Of a stretch of 64,000 bases of DNA, positions 50,891-60,173 are shown in pieces. Each line of letters begins with the position of its first letter. Within the stretch, counting starts at the first letter, position 1. A model generated the notes under the pieces. That model was not told the origin of the DNA. It searched no databases and saw only the letters and a program-made list of their open reading frames with translations. A program made the position numbers and the translations under genes. The DNA comes from an uncultured Bacteroidales bacterium (lineage in GTDB: Bacteria > Bacteroidota > Bacteroidia > Bacteroidales > UBA932), in contig CALVDR010000006.1 in the NCBI GenBank assembly GCA_944326365.1, positions 62,001 through 126,000 of the forward strand, written 5' to 3'.

Positions 50891-50912
50891 AAAATATTAA
50901 TATTTATTTTTG
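50882..50912 (+). promoter_or_regulatory. Promoter for truA
   Basis: ATTG (50882-50885), 19 bases, TATTTTTG (50905-50912). The -33 box lies across the moxR start region. Predicted start about 50918; leader about 35 bases. Confidence 0.7.
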
Positions 50913-50923
50913 CACACAGTTTG

Positions 50924-50953
50924 CAAATTTAATCAATATTCCCTTTAAGTCAA
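50924..50953 (-). promoter_or_regulatory. Promoter for the moxR-bat operon
   Basis: On the minus strand TTG (50951-50953), 19 bases, TAAATTTG (50924-50931). The -33 box overlaps the truA ATG. Its predicted start (about 50918) coincides with that of truA on the other strand. Confidence 0.7.
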
Positions 50954-51738
50954 TGAGATATTCGATAAGACTCTCCTACGACGGTGCAGGTTTCCGCGGC
51001 TGGCAGATACAGCCGGACGGAACGACTGTACAGGGGGCTCTTCAGAAAGCACTCTCGCTGGTTCTGGGAGAAGAAATCACAGTCACCGGAGCCGGACGCA
51101 CCGACACTGGAGTCAATGCAGTGAACTACATCGCCCATTTCGAAGTGGACGGGCAAATGACTGCCGAACCGGGGGCCTTGACATACAAATTAAATGCCAT
51201 TTTGGGTAAGGGTATCACAGTCCATGAGATAGCCCCTGCCGGAAATGAATTCCATGCCAGATTCTCCGCAGTCTCCAGGGAGTACCGATACTTCCTGCAC
51301 CTGAAAAAAGACCCGTTCATGGGAAGGTTTTCATGGTACTGCAAGTTTCCCCTTGACATGGAAGCCATGAATCTGGCCGCTTCTTTCCTGACCGGGACAC
51401 ACGATTTCAGCTGCTTTGAAAAAAAGGGAGGGAACAACAGGACCTCTGTCTGCACCATCCATGAGGCCGGATGGGAAAGCTACACTCCGGACCACGTCCG
51501 GCTGCTGGGATACCCCGGTAACGAGGGAGACTATCTGGTCTTCACCGTCAGGGCCGACAGGTTCCTGAGAAACATGGTCAGAGCCATAGTCGGTTCGCTG
51601 ATAGATGTAGGACGGGGGAAATGCAGTCCCGAATGGTTCGCCTCGCTTATCGGCTCGGCCGTCCGCTCCGATGCAGGCGAATCCGTCCCCGGACATGCCC
51701 TGTTTCTCAGCAAAGTAGAGTATTGGCACGGAGATTGA
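50953..51738 (+). CDS. truA: tRNA pseudouridine(38-40) synthase
   Basis: A 261-residue enzyme that isomerises uridines 38-40 in the tRNA anticodon stem. The catalytic Asp is in GAGRTDTGVNA, and YDGAGFRGWQ and the FLRNMVRAIVGSL segment near the C-terminus match the family. Usual length. The start is fixed by the conserved RYSIRLSYDG N-terminus. Confidence 0.95.
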   Translation: MRYSIRLSYDGAGFRGWQIQPDGTTVQGALQKALSLVLGEEITVTGAGRTDTGVNAVNYIAHFEVDGQMTAEPGALTYKLNAILGKGITVHEIAPAGNEFHARFSAVSREYRYFLHLKKDPFMGRFSWYCKFPLDMEAMNLAASFLTGTHDFSCFEKKGGNNRTSVCTIHEAGWESYTPDHVRLLGYPGNEGDYLVFTVRADRFLRNMVRAIVGSLIDVGRGKCSPEWFASLIGSAVRSDAGESVPGHALFLSKVEYWHGD

Positions 51739-51773
51739 CCGATACATGCTCCGCTTGTAAAAGACCGGTCATG

Positions 51774-51788
51774 CTGACAAAATGTCAG
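51774..51788 (+). promoter_or_regulatory. Palindrome upstream of lon
   Basis: CTGACA-AAA-TGTCAG, a perfect 6-bp inverted repeat 34 bases before the lon ATG. Another palindrome, GACCGGTC (51763-51770), precedes it. No TAnnTTTG box is seen in the 84-base gap, so lon may use a different or regulated promoter. Confidence 0.5.
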
Positions 51789-51822
51789 TAAGACCGTCCA
51801 AACCAAAAAGGAAACCATTATT

Positions 51823-54222
51823 ATGAAGGAATTCAAAGACATTTTATCTCCATCCGGCACTGAAGTGAACATCATACCGGTATTGCAGGGAGACGGATTC
51901 ATGAAAATAGACGAGTCAGAACTTCCTGATTCCCTCCCGTTGCTTGCGCTGAGGAATGCCGTACTGTTTCCAGGGACAATATATCCCATAACCATAGGAA
52001 GAGAGAAATCCATCAAGCTCATAGAAGATGCTGAAAAGAACAACTCATTCATCGGGGCCGTACCGCAGAACGACATTTCCGTGGAAGACCCGAAGAAGGA
52101 GGATCTGTACGGATTCGGCACCGTGGCCAAAATACTGAAGACTCTGGAGATGCCAGACGGCACCATCACTGCCATTTTGCAGGGATTCAAGAGGTTCAGC
52201 CTGGACGCGGTCACCGAATACGAGCCGTATATGCTCGGACTCGTGCACTACCTGAACGACACGGCACCTGACTCGAATGACAAAAATGTCAGGATGATAG
52301 CCGAGTCCCTGAAAGAGAAGGCCATCTCCATCATACGGATGTCGTCATTCGTATCGAAGGAAGCCGCAGCGGCCCTGAAATCCATCGACGGGTTCGAGTT
52401 TCTGGTGAATTTCATCGCCACTACCATAGAAGTGGAGAATTTCGACGACAAGATCCAGCTCCTGCAGTACGGAGACCTGAAACAAAGGGCCATGAAACTT
52501 CTGGCAGTGCTCGACACGCAGATCGAGCTTCTGAAAATCAAGCAGGACATAAACCAGAAGGTCAAGATGGAAATCGACCAGCAGCAGAGGGAATACTACC
52601 TGAACAGCCAGCTGAAGACCATCCAGGAGGAACTTGGAATGGACGAGATGGAAGACTTCGAGAAATTCCGCGCCCGTGCAGAAGAAAAACTGTGGCCGGC
52701 CGCCGTCCAGGAGATATTCGAGAAGGAAATGGCCAAACTCGAAAGATACAATCCGAGTTCTCCTGACTACAGCATCCAGTACAACTACATACAGTTCATG
52801 CTGGATCTGCCGTGGGGAGAGACCTCCCAGGACAATCTGGACCTGAAACATGCGCAGAAAGTACTGGACGAGGACCATTTCGGACTGGAGAACGTGAAGG
52901 AGAGAATCATAGAGTATCTGGCCGTCCTGAAACTGAAAGGCGACATGAAATCCCCGATACTGTGTCTGTACGGCCCTCCGGGAGTCGGAAAGACCAGTCT
53001 GGGCAAATCCATTGCGCGTGCGCTCGGCAGGAAATATGTCAGGATAGCGCTGGGAGGCGTGCATGACGAATCCGAAATCAGAGGACACCGCAAGACTTAC
53101 ATAGGAGCTCTTCCAGGCAGGATACTGAACGCCATAAACAGGGCCGGGACTTCGAATCCGGTCATTGTACTCGACGAGATAGACAAACTCAGCACGGACA
53201 TCAAGGGTGACCCGTCATCGGCATTGCTGGAAGCCCTCGACCCGGAGCAGAACACGACTTTCCATGACAACTATCTGGACATCGACTACGACCTGTCGAA
53301 CGTACTGTTCCTGACCACGGCAAATACCACGGCCACCATCCAGCCTGCCCTGCGCGACAGGATGGAAATGATAAACGTGACCGGATATCTGGCCGAGGAA
53401 AAGATGTCCATAGCCAAGGACTACCTGATACCGCGCCAACTGAAAGAGCACGGTCTGGACAAGAAACAGCTGCGGATCGACAAGGGATGCCTTGAGAAAA
53501 TCATCAGCGACTATACCCACGAATCCGGTGTGCGCGGTCTGGAGAAACAGATAGCGAAGATAGCCAGGGTGACAGCCAAGAAGATCGCCCTCGAAGAGGA
53601 TTATCCGAAAGTCCTGAAGAAGGAGAACCTGAAGGAATATCTCGGGCTGCCGACCGCATTCCACGACATGCAGAAAGGCAATGAAGCTCCGGGAGTGGTG
53701 ACAGGGCTGGCATGGACCGAGCTGGGCGGCGAAATACTCTTCATAGAAAGCTCCATCAGTAAGGGCAAGGGGAACCTGTCCATGACGGGAAACCTGGGAG
53801 ACGTGATGAAGGAGTCGGCCACCATAGCCTACCAGTACATCAAGGCCCATCCGGAAATCGCGGGTCTCACATCCGAGGAATTTGCAGAGAAGGACATACA
53901 CATACATGTACCGGAAGGTGCCGTACCTAAGGACGGGCCGTCAGCCGGCATCACCATGGTCAGCTCCATGATATCCGCCCTGAGGAAACAGCAGGCCAAA
54001 AGCGGCATAGCCATGACCGGCGAAATGACGCTGAGAGGACGGGTGCTCCCTGTAGGAGGTATCAAGGAAAAGATTCTGGCAGCCAAAAGAGCCGGAATAC
54101 ACACCATCATCATCTCCGAAGACAACAGGAAAGACATAGAAGACATCAAGGAAATCTATGTGAAAGGCCTGACTTTCGTCTACGTGAAGACCATTGACGA
54201 CGTCATAAACTGCATATTCTGA
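51823..54222 (+). CDS. lon: ATP-dependent protease Lon
   Basis: A 799-residue protease. It has an N-terminal substrate-binding domain (about 30-230), a coiled-coil segment, the AAA+ module with Walker A GPPGVGKT (384-391), and a C-terminal protease domain with the catalytic pair S707 (DGPSAGIT) and K748 (GGIKEK). It degrades misfolded and regulatory proteins. Length fits bacterial LonA. The ung gene follows 5 bp later and is presumably co-transcribed. Confidence 0.97.
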   Translation: MKEFKDILSPSGTEVNIIPVLQGDGFMKIDESELPDSLPLLALRNAVLFPGTIYPITIGREKSIKLIEDAEKNNSFIGAVPQNDISVEDPKKEDLYGFGTVAKILKTLEMPDGTITAILQGFKRFSLDAVTEYEPYMLGLVHYLNDTAPDSNDKNVRMIAESLKEKAISIIRMSSFVSKEAAAALKSIDGFEFLVNFIATTIEVENFDDKIQLLQYGDLKQRAMKLLAVLDTQIELLKIKQDINQKVKMEIDQQQREYYLNSQLKTIQEELGMDEMEDFEKFRARAEEKLWPAAVQEIFEKEMAKLERYNPSSPDYSIQYNYIQFMLDLPWGETSQDNLDLKHAQKVLDEDHFGLENVKERIIEYLAVLKLKGDMKSPILCLYGPPGVGKTSLGKSIARALGRKYVRIALGGVHDESEIRGHRKTYIGALPGRILNAINRAGTSNPVIVLDEIDKLSTDIKGDPSSALLEALDPEQNTTFHDNYLDIDYDLSNVLFLTTANTTATIQPALRDRMEMINVTGYLAEEKMSIAKDYLIPRQLKEHGLDKKQLRIDKGCLEKIISDYTHESGVRGLEKQIAKIARVTAKKIALEEDYPKVLKKENLKEYLGLPTAFHDMQKGNEAPGVVTGLAWTELGGEILFIESSISKGKGNLSMTGNLGDVMKESATIAYQYIKAHPEIAGLTSEEFAEKDIHIHVPEGAVPKDGPSAGITMVSSMISALRKQQAKSGIAMTGEMTLRGRVLPVGGIKEKILAAKRAGIHTIIISEDNRKDIEDIKEIYVKGLTFVYVKTIDDVINCIF

Positions 54223-54227
54223 GAGGA

Positions 54228-54896
54228 ATGGACGTAAAGATAGAACAAAGCTGGAAGGAAGCGCTTCAGGAAGAGTTCGGGAAACCGTACTTCGAATCCC
54301 TGGTGAGCTTCCTTCACCATGAAAAGGCGGCCGGGAAAACGATCTATCCTCCCGGCCCTGCCATTTTCAGGGCATTCGAACTGACACCTGCAGACAAGGT
54401 GAAAGTCGTGATACTCGGACAGGATCCGTACCATGGTGCCGGACAGGCCATGGGACTCTCCTTTTCCGTACCGGACAACATACCAGCCCCTCCTTCCCTG
54501 AAGAATATCTTCAAGGAGATACATGATGATCTGGGCATCACCATGAGCGGACGTCCGAATCTGGAAAAATGGGCCAGACAGGGGGTGCTCCTGCTGAATG
54601 CCTCGCTCACAGTACAGGCAGGAATGCCGAACTCGCACAGCAATATAGGCTGGACGGAATTCACGGATGCGGTCATACGCTGGCTTTCCGGACATCGCGA
54701 AGGCATCGTATTCCTGCTCTGGGGCAGTTATGCCAGGGCGAAAAGAGCCCTGATAGACACGTCCCGGCACCATGTTCTGGAAGCGGCGCATCCATCACCT
54801 CTCGCACGAGGGGCATTCTTCGGCTGCAGGCACTTCTCCAGGACCAACGAGATACTGGCAAAGGAAGGGCTGGAGCCGATAGACTGGCAGCTGTAA
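54228..54896 (+). CDS. ung: Uracil-DNA glycosylase
   Basis: A 222-residue family 1 enzyme that removes uracil from DNA. The water-activating motif GQDPYHG (about 65-71), the FLLWGSYA segment and HPSPLARGAFFG (about 187-198) with the catalytic His are intact. Starts 5 bp after the lon stop; coaD begins 42 bp after its own. Confidence 0.96.
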   Translation: MDVKIEQSWKEALQEEFGKPYFESLVSFLHHEKAAGKTIYPPGPAIFRAFELTPADKVKVVILGQDPYHGAGQAMGLSFSVPDNIPAPPSLKNIFKEIHDDLGITMSGRPNLEKWARQGVLLLNASLTVQAGMPNSHSNIGWTEFTDAVIRWLSGHREGIVFLLWGSYARAKRALIDTSRHHVLEAAHPSPLARGAFFGCRHFSRTNEILAKEGLEPIDWQL

Positions 54897-54938
54897 ACTG
54901 CAAGGCCCTCCACGAAAAACGATTTACAGGAAAAGACC

Positions 54939-55415
54939 ATGAAACGTACAGCACTCTTCCCCGGCTCATTCGACCCGTTCACCGCAGGCCATCTGAACAT
55001 TCTCAGACGCGCACTGACGATGTTTGACGAAGTCGTGGTAGCCATAGGCATAAACATCGACAAGAGAGGCCACTTCTCCACAGAACGCAAGATAGAAATC
55101 ATCAGGCAGGCCACGGCCGGACTCGAAGGGGTCAGCATCACGAAATACGACAGCCTCACCGTGGATATCTGCAGGGAACTCGGCATCAGACATATTGTCA
55201 GAGGTGTCAGGAACATGATAGATTTCGAAACGGAACGCTCCATAGCCGACGCAAACCGCAGGCTCGCGCCGGAAATAGATACCATCATCATCCCTACGGC
55301 CCAGGAATTCGCCCACATCTCATCTACGGCAGTCCGCGACCTTATCAAACACGGCGGGGACACCTCCCTCTTCGTTCCGGAAGGGGTCGACATAAACCTG
55401 CTCAAATCGGAATGA
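54939..55415 (+). CDS. coaD: Phosphopantetheine adenylyltransferase
   Basis: A 158-residue nucleotidyltransferase of coenzyme A synthesis. The ATP motif T/HxGH appears as TAGH in FPGSFDPFTAGHLNI, and the ISSTAVRDLI segment near the C-terminus is typical. It adenylates 4'-phosphopantetheine to dephospho-CoA. The stop codon overlaps the ATG of the next gene (ATGA), so translation is coupled. Confidence 0.96.
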   Translation: MKRTALFPGSFDPFTAGHLNILRRALTMFDEVVVAIGINIDKRGHFSTERKIEIIRQATAGLEGVSITKYDSLTVDICRELGIRHIVRGVRNMIDFETERSIADANRRLAPEIDTIIIPTAQEFAHISSTAVRDLIKHGGDTSLFVPEGVDINLLKSE

Positions 55416-56902
55416 GAACAGGATTCCTGACCATAATCATTTCAGTGACAGCCCTGCTGTCAATAGAGCTGACCGCTTCCGCACAGCTTGACACTGCCGT
55501 GACCAATGCCCTCGGAGCAAAACTCGACGAATACATGGACATCCTCGGGACAGAGCCGGCTGATGTCAAATGCGGAGAAGCCGACTTCCTGATAGGCAGT
55601 TGCTCCGACTCTCTCGTAAGGCAATTCACCGCCATGAGGCTCTTCCGTCACTTCATGGAATCCAAGCTGATGGGAGACGAATCCGTGGCCATACACATAT
55701 TCGACAACTGGTTCTCCGACGGGAAAGTGAAGATGCCGGACGAAACGGATTTCATGAGTGCCAGGATATTCGCTGAATTCAACAGACAGAGTCTGATAGG
55801 GAACAAAGCCCCTGAGCTCTATCTGGAAGACATCTCCGGCTCCTATGTCAGCCTGTTCGGAGACGGAAAACGGAATGACAGGCCGTCAATTCTCTTTTTC
55901 TATGACAGCGGCTGCGCCACATGCAAGATGGAAAGCATCATGCTGCGAAGCCTGCTGAACGGAACGGAATATCCCGTAGACCTGTATGCCGTCTACACCG
56001 GGCAGTCCCGTGAAGGCATGGAGGAATTCATATCCGGATACCTCTGCATTTCAAATCCGCAGGTAAGGGTCCGGTATCTGTGGGACCCGATGTCCGTTTC
56101 GGACTTCCAGATGAAATACGGCATACTGCAGACACCCGGCATTTTCCTGGTCACGCGGGACGGGACCATCGCAGGACGGAAGCTTGATGTCCGGGCGCTG
56201 GAGCGGCTGATGGAAATCCACTGCAAGCCATACGAATACGGAGGCCCTGAATCCTCGGCATTCTACGACGAAGTTTTCGCGGTCTACGCAGGACATCCCG
56301 GCTGCGATGATGTCAAAAGCATCTGTGACGCCATAGCGGCAAAGACACTGGAAAAGAAGGACACACTGCGGTTCAGACAGATGACAGGGGATCTCATGTA
56401 CTGGCTCGGGGCCTCGCGGGGAGAAGGAGTGAAATGCGGGCTGGACTACCTGATAGACAGATATATTGACGGGAAACCGGCTGTATGGACTTCCTCGGAG
56501 GATTCGCTGAAGATATTGTCCTATTCTGAAATTCTAAGCGACCTGTCAGGCATGTCCCCTGTCGGAGAAAGGCTTCCTGCGATCAAGGTGACAGGAGTGA
56601 TGAAACACGGGGAAAACGGGAAAGTTAAAGCCATACGCCTTGACAGGCTGCGCGGGACCACCCTGATATTCCATACCGAAGGATGCGGATTCTGTGCAGC
56701 GGAACTGGCCGCAGCAGACTCATTGGCGTCAGCCGACAGAAAATCAAGGTTTTTTCTGGTCGATATCGACGAAGTCATGAATACCGACCCGGATACGGCC
56801 TATGCCCTGTTCGGGAAATTCGATCTGACTGTAATGCCTTATATTACCGAGACGGACAGGAAAGGACTCGTCATACGGAAATACGTGTCCCTGACCCTCT
56901 GA
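55412..56902 (+). CDS. Exported protein with two thioredoxin-like domains
   Basis: A 496-residue protein with a signal peptide (about 1-24). A helical N-terminal region (about 30-125) of DUF5106 appearance precedes a TlpA-like thioredoxin domain with CATC (about 169-172) and the cis-Pro in TPGIF. After a helical spacer (about 270-385) a second thioredoxin-like segment has CGFC (about 428-431). Probably a periplasmic thiol oxidoreductase. The second domain lacks a clear cis-Pro motif and its final strands look short. Coupled to coaD by a 4-bp overlap; its end abuts the convergent lnt gene with no gap. Confidence 0.75.
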   Translation: MRTGFLTIIISVTALLSIELTASAQLDTAVTNALGAKLDEYMDILGTEPADVKCGEADFLIGSCSDSLVRQFTAMRLFRHFMESKLMGDESVAIHIFDNWFSDGKVKMPDETDFMSARIFAEFNRQSLIGNKAPELYLEDISGSYVSLFGDGKRNDRPSILFFYDSGCATCKMESIMLRSLLNGTEYPVDLYAVYTGQSREGMEEFISGYLCISNPQVRVRYLWDPMSVSDFQMKYGILQTPGIFLVTRDGTIAGRKLDVRALERLMEIHCKPYEYGGPESSAFYDEVFAVYAGHPGCDDVKSICDAIAAKTLEKKDTLRFRQMTGDLMYWLGASRGEGVKCGLDYLIDRYIDGKPAVWTSSEDSLKILSYSEILSDLSGMSPVGERLPAIKVTGVMKHGENGKVKAIRLDRLRGTTLIFHTEGCGFCAAELAAADSLASADRKSRFFLVDIDEVMNTDPDTAYALFGKFDLTVMPYITETDRKGLVIRKYVSLTL

Positions 56903-58546
56903 TCAAGCCTGTTTCTGCCTCCTTGACAATATGACGCGGACAGCCAGTGCGGCCAGAATCAGCCAGAAGACAAAAGTGCAGACCCTGCCGGTGATGTCCC
57001 CGTTCCTGACGAAAAATGTCAGTTCGTCATTGAGGTTTATGCTGCCGTGCATGACAGCCGGCTTCCACCACTGTGAAGTTTCCAGAATGTCACCCCTCTG
57101 GTCTATGAATGCGGAGATGCCGGTATTTGCACACCTGGCTATGCTGCGGCGCGTCTCGACGGCCCTGAGCGAGGCATATCTGAGATGCTGTCTGTAGCCG
57201 GGAGTATTTCCCCACCATGCATCGTTCGTGATGATGGTCATGGCCCTGGCGCCTTTCTTCACATATCCGGTATAATATTCTCCATAGACAGACTCATAGC
57301 ATATGGCGCAGCCCACAGGTATTTCAGTGCCGTCTGTCCCGCGGACATGAAGTACGGAAACCGAGTCCTGGCCTATGCATCTGCCCATGACACCGCCGAG
57401 CATGTCATCAATGGGGCAGAAAATGGCGGGATACGGCGTCATTTCCACTGCGACGACGAGCTTGTTCTTGTGAAAGATTTCGGGATGTCCGTTCCCGTCC
57501 GTCATGATGGCGGAATTGTGGGACTCCACCCATCTGCCGTCACGGATCCGTCTGGCCGTATGTGAAGGCCGTTCTTCCGAACTGATATACGTATGCGATG
57601 AGGCGCCGAACAGGATGCTGACACCCGGATAGTCTTTCAGAAAGGTATCGAAAAGCCTGAGTGTACGGCTGTAATGCAGGTCATTTGTCACCACGTCATT
57701 CGTGAAAGTCTCGGGAGCCAGCACCAGAAGAGACCCGACGGACAATGTGTCGTTTTTCCGGTCTTTCAGGGCACTCTCGGCCTGGGAGATGAAGACGGCG
57801 TTCTGCTGTGCCTGGGTCATCGCCTCGAACTTGTGATAAGGGTCGATATTAGGCTGGACTATGACTACATCCAGAGGTTCCGTCTTTTCCTCATAGGTAC
57901 AGTATATGACATGGGAAACTGCAAACGGGACGATCAGCAGGACCGCGCACCCGGTGACGGCCGCTATCTTGGCTTTCATGTTGAATTTCATGGCCCAGCT
58001 GCCGTCAGACAGTGCCACGAGGATGCCGAACAGGGACAGATTCGACATCCATATCCAAAGCGAACCTCCCAGAGAACCGGTAAATTCATACCACTGCACG
58101 GATCTGACGCTGCCCGCGAAAGCATTTCCCAGCACAAGCCACGGCCATGATATGTCGGCGTCGAAATAGGCCCTTTCCCATGCAATCCACATCACCATCA
58201 GCAGTATATAGGGCAGCACGCCCCTGAAATACCTCTTGCTGAACCTGAAGACTCCGAAGATGACGGACATCTGGAACGCATTCGCAAAGACGGCGAACAG
58301 GCCTCCGCCTATCGTGGCATTGCAGACCCAGAATGTCGTGAAGGCATTCCACAAGACGAACGAAAGGTAATGCCATACCCAGAAGTGCCTGTAACCTGAC
58401 AGCGTGGCTATCCTGTCCATCATCAGCAGCGGCAGGAAAGCCGCCAGCGATATGAAACCGAGATGCGGCACAAGGAAAGGCAGCGACATCAGCACTGCAA
58501 AAGCCAGGGAGAAGCAGGAAAAAAGCAGATTCGTATTCTTTCTCAT
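56903..58546 (-). CDS. lnt: Apolipoprotein N-acyltransferase
   Basis: A 547-residue inner-membrane enzyme that adds the third acyl chain to lipoproteins. Six or more N-terminal helices (about 5-215) are followed by a nitrilase-fold domain with the triad Glu (LAPETFTN), Lys (KNKLVVAVE) and Cys (GCAICYESV), and a last helix at about 520-540. An in-frame start at 58834 would add 96 residues lying under the divergent gene and upstream of the promoter, so 58546 is used. A -7 box (58570-58577) lies just upstream. The 3' end abuts the preceding plus-strand gene directly. Confidence 0.92.
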   Translation of the reverse strand: MRKNTNLLFSCFSLAFAVLMSLPFLVPHLGFISLAAFLPLLMMDRIATLSGYRHFWVWHYLSFVLWNAFTTFWVCNATIGGGLFAVFANAFQMSVIFGVFRFSKRYFRGVLPYILLMVMWIAWERAYFDADISWPWLVLGNAFAGSVRSVQWYEFTGSLGGSLWIWMSNLSLFGILVALSDGSWAMKFNMKAKIAAVTGCAVLLIVPFAVSHVIYCTYEEKTEPLDVVIVQPNIDPYHKFEAMTQAQQNAVFISQAESALKDRKNDTLSVGSLLVLAPETFTNDVVTNDLHYSRTLRLFDTFLKDYPGVSILFGASSHTYISSEERPSHTARRIRDGRWVESHNSAIMTDGNGHPEIFHKNKLVVAVEMTPYPAIFCPIDDMLGGVMGRCIGQDSVSVLHVRGTDGTEIPVGCAICYESVYGEYYTGYVKKGARAMTIITNDAWWGNTPGYRQHLRYASLRAVETRRSIARCANTGISAFIDQRGDILETSQWWKPAVMHGSINLNDELTFFVRNGDITGRVCTFVFWLILAALAVRVILSRRQKQA

Positions 58547-58569
58547 CGCATTCGCGTTGGTTTTGACTG

Positions 58570-58600
58570 CAAAAATACTAGTTTTTTCAATATTTGCAGA
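58570..58600 (-). promoter_or_regulatory. Promoter for lnt
   Basis: On the minus strand TCTG (58597-58600), 19 bases, TATTTTTG (58570-58577). Predicted start about 58563, leader about 17 bases. Confidence 0.6.
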
Positions 58601-58618
58601 ACTGAATGAACAAATTAG

Positions 58619-58626
58619 TATCTTTG
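58619..58626 (+). promoter_or_regulatory. -7 box for the LysE-family gene
   Basis: TATCTTTG, a perfect -7 box, 39 bases before the ATG at 58665. A TTTG is present at 58593-58596 but the 22-base spacing is longer than usual. Confidence 0.5.
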
Positions 58627-58664
58627 TAGGATTTACGAAACCGATAAGGACTGACGTGGACTCG

Positions 58665-59318
58665 ATGTTTCTGGATATTGTCAAGGGATTTGCCATAGGC
58701 ATATGTGCGTCTGCCCCTGTGGGGCCGATAGCCATTCTCGTCATACAGAAATCCCTGAGCAAGGGACACAAGGCCGGATTCATCACGGGAATGGGAGCAT
58801 GCGTTGTGGACACGGTATTCTCCATCATAGCCATATTCGCATTGGCGGCAGCCGAAAAACTGATAAATGATCACAGGGAACTCATACTTCTGGCCGGGGG
58901 TTTCGTCGTCACCATACTCGGATGGAAGATGAGCACTTCCGATCCGTTCAGGAAACTCAAGGCCAGAGAAAATTCAGGGCAGGCGATTTCAGTCACGGAT
59001 TTCATCCAGGCAGTGGCGATGGGGCTTTCGAACCCTGGAGCGATATTCGTGATATTCGCCCTTTTCGCCTTTTTCGGCATCGGCCCTCTGGACCGCTCGG
59101 ACTGGAGAGTGGCACCGATCATCATCTCGGTAAGCCTGGGATCGGCCTTCTACTGGTTTGCAGTCACATGGCTGCTGAGCCACTTCCGCAAAAGATTCAG
59201 GCTCCGCACCATATTATGGATAAACAGGCTTACGGGAGCCATAATAGTCATCATCGGGCTGGGACTTCTGGGTGAAGGCCTGTTCAGAATAGTATTCATG
59301 GGTGCCAGCCTGTTCTGA
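58665..59318 (+). CDS. LysE-family amino-acid exporter
   Basis: A 217-residue protein with six hydrophobic segments (about 8-28, 40-65, 70-90, 115-140, 150-175, 190-212) and the family motif APVGPIAILVIQKSL after the first helix, with the second GLSNPGAIF motif in the middle. LysE/RhtB proteins export amino acids or related small molecules; the substrate is unknown. The frame is open back to 58404 but that part lies inside the divergent lnt gene; the ATG at 58665 follows the promoter. GTG at 58656 is an alternative. The PASTA gene follows 30 bp later. Confidence 0.82.
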   Translation: MFLDIVKGFAIGICASAPVGPIAILVIQKSLSKGHKAGFITGMGACVVDTVFSIIAIFALAAAEKLINDHRELILLAGGFVVTILGWKMSTSDPFRKLKARENSGQAISVTDFIQAVAMGLSNPGAIFVIFALFAFFGIGPLDRSDWRVAPIIISVSLGSAFYWFAVTWLLSHFRKRFRLRTILWINRLTGAIIVIIGLGLLGEGLFRIVFMGASLF

Positions 59319-59348
59319 CACCTGACAGACAGAAAAAAACTTGTAATT

Positions 59349-60173
59349 ATGAGCATAAGGAAATTCTTATTCAACCGGATAACTGCCAATGTCTTTGCAG
59401 GCATAGTACTGATATTCGCATTGGTACTGGGCACCAGAGTGATGCTGGACAAAGTCACGAGACACAACCATGAAATCACCGTCCCGGACCTTACGAACAT
59501 GAGTCTGGATGAAGCTGCAAAAGTGGTGTCAGCAAACAGGATGAAACTGGAAGTCATAGATTCCGTATATGTGAGGAGAATGGGCAAGGGGCTGATATAC
59601 AGGCAGAATCCGCAAGCAGGGAGCAAGGTCAAGGAAGGCAGGAGAATCCTCCTGACCATCAATGCCGTGAATGCGAAAAAAGTGATGATGCCGAACCTTA
59701 TAGGCTATTCCATGAGACAGGCCAAGGCCGAAATCCTGTCAAAGGGGCTGCAGATAGGAAGGCTCGAATACGTGTCGGACATAGCTACCAACAACGTGCT
59801 GAAGCAGCTGCATGACGGAGCGGAAATCGCGCCCGGAACCATGATAGAAAGCGAATCCAGGATAGACCTTGTACTCGGACTGAACAATGACGACTGCGTG
59901 ACCTATGCTCCCGTGGTCACAGGCATGAAGTTCAGGAACGCAGTGGAAGCCATACACGACAATTCCCTGAATGTAAAGGACATCGTCTTCGATGAGACGG
60001 TCACCGACTATTCCGATTCGCTGAATGCCGTGGTCTACAGGCTGGACCCTGACTATGGTGAGACTCCGCTGCTGATGGGAATGGACATTTCCCTGTATCT
60101 GACTACAGACATTTCCAAAGTCCCGGTACCTGAGGAGGAAGAAGAAACTGAAGAAAATACGGAAATCAGATGA
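59349..60173 (+). CDS. PASTA-domain membrane protein
   Basis: A 274-residue protein with one membrane helix (about 13-33) and three PASTA domains outside the membrane (about 42-105, 110-180, 182-255), followed by a Glu-rich tail. PASTA domains bind peptidoglycan fragments or beta-lactams. There is no kinase domain, unlike Gram-positive PASTA kinases, so it is probably a peptidoglycan-linked structural or division protein. Its stop overlaps the ATG of the pseudouridine synthase gene (ATGA). Confidence 0.88.
   Translation: MSIRKFLFNRITANVFAGIVLIFALVLGTRVMLDKVTRHNHEITVPDLTNMSLDEAAKVVSANRMKLEVIDSVYVRRMGKGLIYRQNPQAGSKVKEGRRILLTINAVNAKKVMMPNLIGYSMRQAKAEILSKGLQIGRLEYVSDIATNNVLKQLHDGAEIAPGTMIESESRIDLVLGLNNDDCVTYAPVVTGMKFRNAVEAIHDNSLNVKDIVFDETVTDYSDSLNAVVYRLDPDYGETPLLMGMDISLYLTTDISKVPVPEEEEETEENTEIR

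Noticed and set aside
58547..58834. N-terminal extension of lnt by 96 residues
   Set aside because: It lies upstream of the lnt promoter and opposite the start of the LysE-type gene, and does not resemble Lnt.
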